From assembly GCA_018814465.1 (NCBI GenBank), contig JAHIZR010000293.1:1-6365 (forward strand): 6,365 nucleotides of DNA. The letters are read 5' to 3'. This document shows, one piece after another, positions 3,769 to 6,365 of the stretch; position 1 is the first letter of the stretch, and every line of letters starts with the position of its first letter. Under the pieces are notes generated by a model, which was not told the DNA's origin, did not search any database, and saw only the letters and a program-made list of their open reading frames with translations. Position numbers and translations under genes: made by a program. The stretch comes from a bacterium. GTDB lineage: Bacteria; Electryoneota; RPQS01.

Positions 3769-6365
3769 CTATTGGTATTTCATGTTTGCCTGACTAAGCC
3801 GGGCGCGGATTACTAAATTTTCAGACTGCGCGAAACGTTTCGCAATCTTGTTGTAGTTTTTTTCGGACAACACTGAGGATGCCGCAACGATGGCGGCGCC
3901 CTTGACTCTTGGATCAGGGTGTTCAAGAAAAAGCCTCACAAGCGGTTCAAGGCTTTTCACATCCTTCTTTGTTTTGTCGTCGCTGCTCCATGAATCGGCG
4001 AGCATCGCAACTGCCAGCATGAGTCCCTCCAGCTCATCGATATCCCGTGAAAGGAAGCGAGTTTCGATCTCCGGCATGATGTCTTTGCGCTGCTTTGCAA
4101 TAGCATAGATCGCCGCACTGCGGACGGTGAATAGTTTGTCCTTCAAGCCATCCAGTATCGCCGGATAAGCCGGGCTGTAATGCAGATCACCGAGCGCATT
4201 CACGGCGGCGAGGCGTTCGCGCTCAATATCGCTGGTTGTATAATGCACGATCATGGGAGCGGCAAGCGTGTCGCCGATGTCGCCTAAGGCGCTGAGGATC
4301 GCAGGGCGCAGCCGTTCAAAGCCTCTTTTATGCAGTTTATCCTGAAGCAGGTCGGTAACGCCTGATGATTTCAACTCGCCGAATAACGCAAGGACGTTGC
4401 GGCGGGTGTCGTAATTCCCCTGTTCAAGCGCATCAATCAGAAACGGCTTGGCGGAATCGGGGTATTCCTTATACAATTCGATTATGGCGCGCCGTTCGAG
4501 ACCGCTGGTCGTATTGAGTTTGTTCTCCGCAACCCAACGCACCGCATCCATGCCTTTCGCAATTAACGCTAATCTTCCTCGACGGACTTTCTCACGGTTG
4601 TCCGTCACCTCCCAGAGCGCGGCATCGTTGAAGATTTCTTCAACTGTTCTTTGTGTGTCTTCAGGGGCTAATGTGACCTCGACAGGCGCTTCGCGTTCCG
4701 TGACAATGTCGAGGGGAACATCAACCGCGATACCGTAGGCGGAACGGCTCCAAACCGAAGAGTCCGCTCCGAGCGGTCCGTTATAGCTATCCTTGCCCTC
4801 TCCGTCCACGAAGAGGGCGAGGTTTCCGAAACCGCGCGCTCCACGCACTCCTCCCTGCCCTAAGGGTTCCGTTGTCGTGTAGGTGTCATTACCGCGCGCA
4901 TCGAGGAAAACAGCAGCGCTGTTTGTGATCGCTACTCCTTGCCCGCCGGAAATCGTATACTGGTCATCACCGCTGTGTTCATAGAGCACACCGACACTCA
5001 GGTCGTGCGCCGAGCCCTGACCGGGACCGAAACGGGAACCGTAGCGATCATCACCGGAGCGGTCTTCGAGCACACCGACCGCAAGATGAATCCCGGCGCC
5101 CTGTGAATACTGCGTGGCATTGTAGGTGTCGTTGCCGGATTCATCGAGCAGATAACCCAGACTGTACCAGTAACCAACGCCTTGCGCATAGATCTCAGCA
5201 TCGTAAAAATCGTTGCCGCTGATGTCGCGCAGCATGGCCAAGCCGCCGCCGCCGCGCGGACGCGCGCCGATAGAAAAGCCCTGTGACAAAGAGCGATAGT
5301 CTTCAGGGCGCAGGGGTTCGTGCTTCAGCAAGCCGCCGGCGCGATAGGTGTCGTTGCCGGCGCCGTCACAGAGTGCGGCGATGCCGAACGTGGAAGAAAA
5401 AGCCTGCCCGTAACCGTTGGTATTGTAGATGTCTTGTCCGTCACCATCACAGAGCAGCGCCAAGCCGCAAATGGCGGCCGCTTGCGAGAAAATACCGCTG
5501 CGATAGATATCGTCGCCGCTTTCGTCGAACAACAATCCCGCACCACAGAAAGCCGATGCCTGACTGAACATCCCCGACCGATAGACATCATTGCCGGACC
5601 GGTCATAGATGGCGGCTAATCCCATCACACCGCAGGCTTGTCCGGCGATGCCTGTGTTTTCGTAGTGATCGTTGCCGCCCATGTCAATAATCACAGAAAT
5701 CGAATTGCCAATACCCGCCACCGCGGAAGCGCTATGGCCGCTGTAGTAATCATCACCGCCGAGGTCAAGAATAAAAGCGAAGGAACCGTCGTAGGTATTC
5801 GCACCCTCGCCGCCGATGATGAAGATGCCGAAGGGAGTTTCGCGGACGGCCAGAATCTCACCTTGCGCTCCGGGAACGTTAGGCTTCATGGTCGATTGCG
5901 GAGGAGATAACGTATCCCAAAGGGAAACCGCTTCCTCAAGGCCGCGCGCAAAGGCATAGATAGAAGCTGCCAGAGCATTGCGATTGATGAGCGCCAGCAA
6001 AGTCAAGACACTGTCCGAACCGACAGGCTGCGTCGTATCGATATCCACACCGTAAGAACGGAAGATCAAACCTTTGAGCGAATCATCGTCGGGATTATCT
6101 TCATCCTCGAACCACAGCGTAGATCCCAACAGCAGAGCCTGCCGCTGATCAGCCGTCAATGAATCGAAGGCTTGCTGCCGATAGCCTTCCGCCAAAGCAA
6201 AAGCACTTAACATCGGCTCAAAATGATTCTCGCTGACAGGCGGCGCATAAGCTAATTGAGAATCAATATCCGCGCAAACAAAATCCGGACAAACCGCATC
6301 TACCAGCCGCATCATGCCATTCACTTTGCGACTCTCTTTAAGTGAGATCGGAGTGGTATCAGCAA
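3769..6365 (-). CDS. Large DxSGNDxY-repeat plus HEAT-repeat protein, 5' end beyond the window
   Basis: The frame is open to the right edge. An internal GTG at 6324 gives 851 residues, but 13 more in-frame codons lie upstream, so the true start and any signal peptide are probably outside; residue numbers here count from that GTG. Residues 1-155 are mostly helical and acidic, of unknown family. Residues about 172-515 hold about 13 copies of a unit with consensus D-x-[SG]-G-[ND]-D-x-Y, conserved tyrosines mostly 26-27 residues apart (194, 221, 248, 274, 300, 327, 374, 401, 428, 456, 482, 514). Each unit also has a [SG]-Q-[AG] element about 7 residues after the Tyr and a G-x-[AG]-[LV]-L-x-D strand. 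This regularity suggests a beta-solenoid, possibly calcium-binding and exposed (inference). Residues about 571-851 are amphipathic helix pairs typical of HEAT/PBS-lyase-type repeats. It is probably the first visible gene of the operon with the M42 peptidase. Function unknown. Confidence 0.85.
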   Translation of the reverse strand, partial: ADTTPISLKESRKVNGMMRLVDAVCPDFVCADIDSQLAYAPPVSENHFEPMLSAFALAEGYRQQAFDSLTADQRQALLLGSTLWFEDEDNPDDDSLKGLIFRSYGVDIDTTQPVGSDSVLTLLALINRNALAASIYAFARGLEEAVSLWDTLSPPQSTMKPNVPGAQGEILAVRETPFGIFIIGGEGANTYDGSFAFILDLGGDDYYSGHSASAVAGIGNSISVIIDMGGNDHYENTGIAGQACGVMGLAAIYDRSGNDVYRSGMFSQASAFCGAGLLFDESGDDIYRSGIFSQAAAICGLALLCDGDGQDIYNTNGYGQAFSSTFGIAALCDGAGNDTYRAGGLLKHEPLRPEDYRSLSQGFSIGARPRGGGGLAMLRDISGNDFYDAEIYAQGVGYWYSLGYLLDESGNDTYNATQYSQGAGIHLAVGVLEDRSGDDRYGSRFGPGQGSAHDLSVGVLYEHSGDDQYTISGGQGVAITNSAAVFLDARGNDTYTTTEPLGQGGVRGARGFGNLALFVDGEGKDSYNGPLGADSSVWSRSAYGIAVDVPLDIVTEREAPVEVTLAPEDTQRTVEEIFNDAALWEVTDNREKVRRGRLALIAKGMDAVRWVAENKLNTTSGLERRAIIELYKEYPDSAKPFLIDALEQGNYDTRRNVLALFGELKSSGVTDLLQDKLHKRGFERLRPAILSALGDIGDTLAAPMIVHYTTSDIERERLAAVNALGDLHYSPAYPAILDGLKDKLFTVRSAAIYAIAKQRKDIMPEIETRFLSRDIDELEGLMLAVAMLADSWSSDDKTKKDVKSLEPLVRLFLEHPDPRVKGAAIVAASSVLSEKNYNKIAKRFAQSENLVIRARLSQANMKYQ
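4780..5811 (-). repeat. Tandem coding repeat of about 78-81 bp units (DxSGNDxY solenoid)
   Basis: This is the DNA stretch encoding the repeat domain of the large protein. About 13 degenerate units follow one another with a period of mostly 26-27 codons. On the plus strand the 'SGNDxY' element recurs as variants of 'gta-n3-gtc/atc-gttgccg', for example near 5120-5140, 5345-5360 and 5580-5600. One unit (tyrosines 327 to 374) is longer by about 20 residues, made of a loop LLKHEPLRPEDYRS and a glycine-rich ARPRGGGG. The copies differ at many codons, so this is an old protein-level repeat, not a recent DNA expansion. Confidence 0.8.

Noticed and set aside
5283..5619. Plus-strand open frames rich in Arg and Ala opposite the repeat domain
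   Set aside because: They are the antisense of the Asp/Gly/Ser-rich repeat codons, have no ribosome-binding site, and their composition is explained by the real gene on the minus strand.
4780..5811. Repeats as a CRISPR array or DNA-level satellite
   Set aside because: The units are degenerate at DNA level, stay in frame and encode a conserved amino acid pattern; there are no identical repeats with unique spacers.
4780..5811. Repeat domain as a classic RTX calcium-binding toxin module
   Set aside because: RTX units are GGxGxDxUx nonapeptides; here the period is 26-27 residues and a Gln-Tyr pattern lies between the acidic turns.

Overview
The window carries six genes in two transcription units. 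It is nearly all coding and has about 50% GC. The large secreted hydrolase ends in a 'YPNPFN ... YDIQGR ... LSTGIYF ... LKLMLLK' tail, which matches the type A C-terminal sorting domain linked to type IX secretion. That tail, together with an extracellular-looking repeat protein and a GerW/DUF2953 pair but no sporulation genes in view, suggests an uncultured member of the Fibrobacterota-Chlorobi-Bacteroidota (FCB) group or a neighbouring candidate phylum (Zixibacteria-, KSB1- or Marinimicrobia-like). This placement is inference; there is no rRNA or marker gene to confirm it.

Layout. Positions 1-91 (minus) hold the first 30 codons of a short-chain dehydrogenase/reductase that leaves the window. 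A 63-bp AT-rich divergent spacer separates it from a plus-strand gene (155-1690) for a secreted alpha/beta hydrolase of the PHB-depolymerase/LpqC-like type. The rest (1674-6365) is a tightly packed minus-strand cluster. In order of transcription it encodes a large protein entering from beyond the right edge (26-27-residue 'DxSGNDxY' repeats followed by HEAT-like repeats), an M42 zinc aminopeptidase, a DUF2953 membrane-anchored protein and a GerW/YtfJ-family protein. Gaps are 10 bp, then a 1-bp TGATG overlap, then an 8-bp overlap, so the four are probably co-transcribed and translationally coupled. The hydrolase and the GerW-like gene converge and overlap by 17 bp at their 3' ends.

How the genes may work together. 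The GerW-DUF2953 pair is a conserved neighbourhood known from spore formers (ytfJ-ytfI in Bacillus subtilis), seen here in what looks like a non-sporulating lineage. The M42 peptidase would act on peptides in the cytoplasm. The repeat protein has no known function; it looks like a beta-solenoid joined to an alpha-solenoid and is the most novel item here. No RNA genes, mobile elements, CRISPR arrays or convincing intrinsic terminators were seen.
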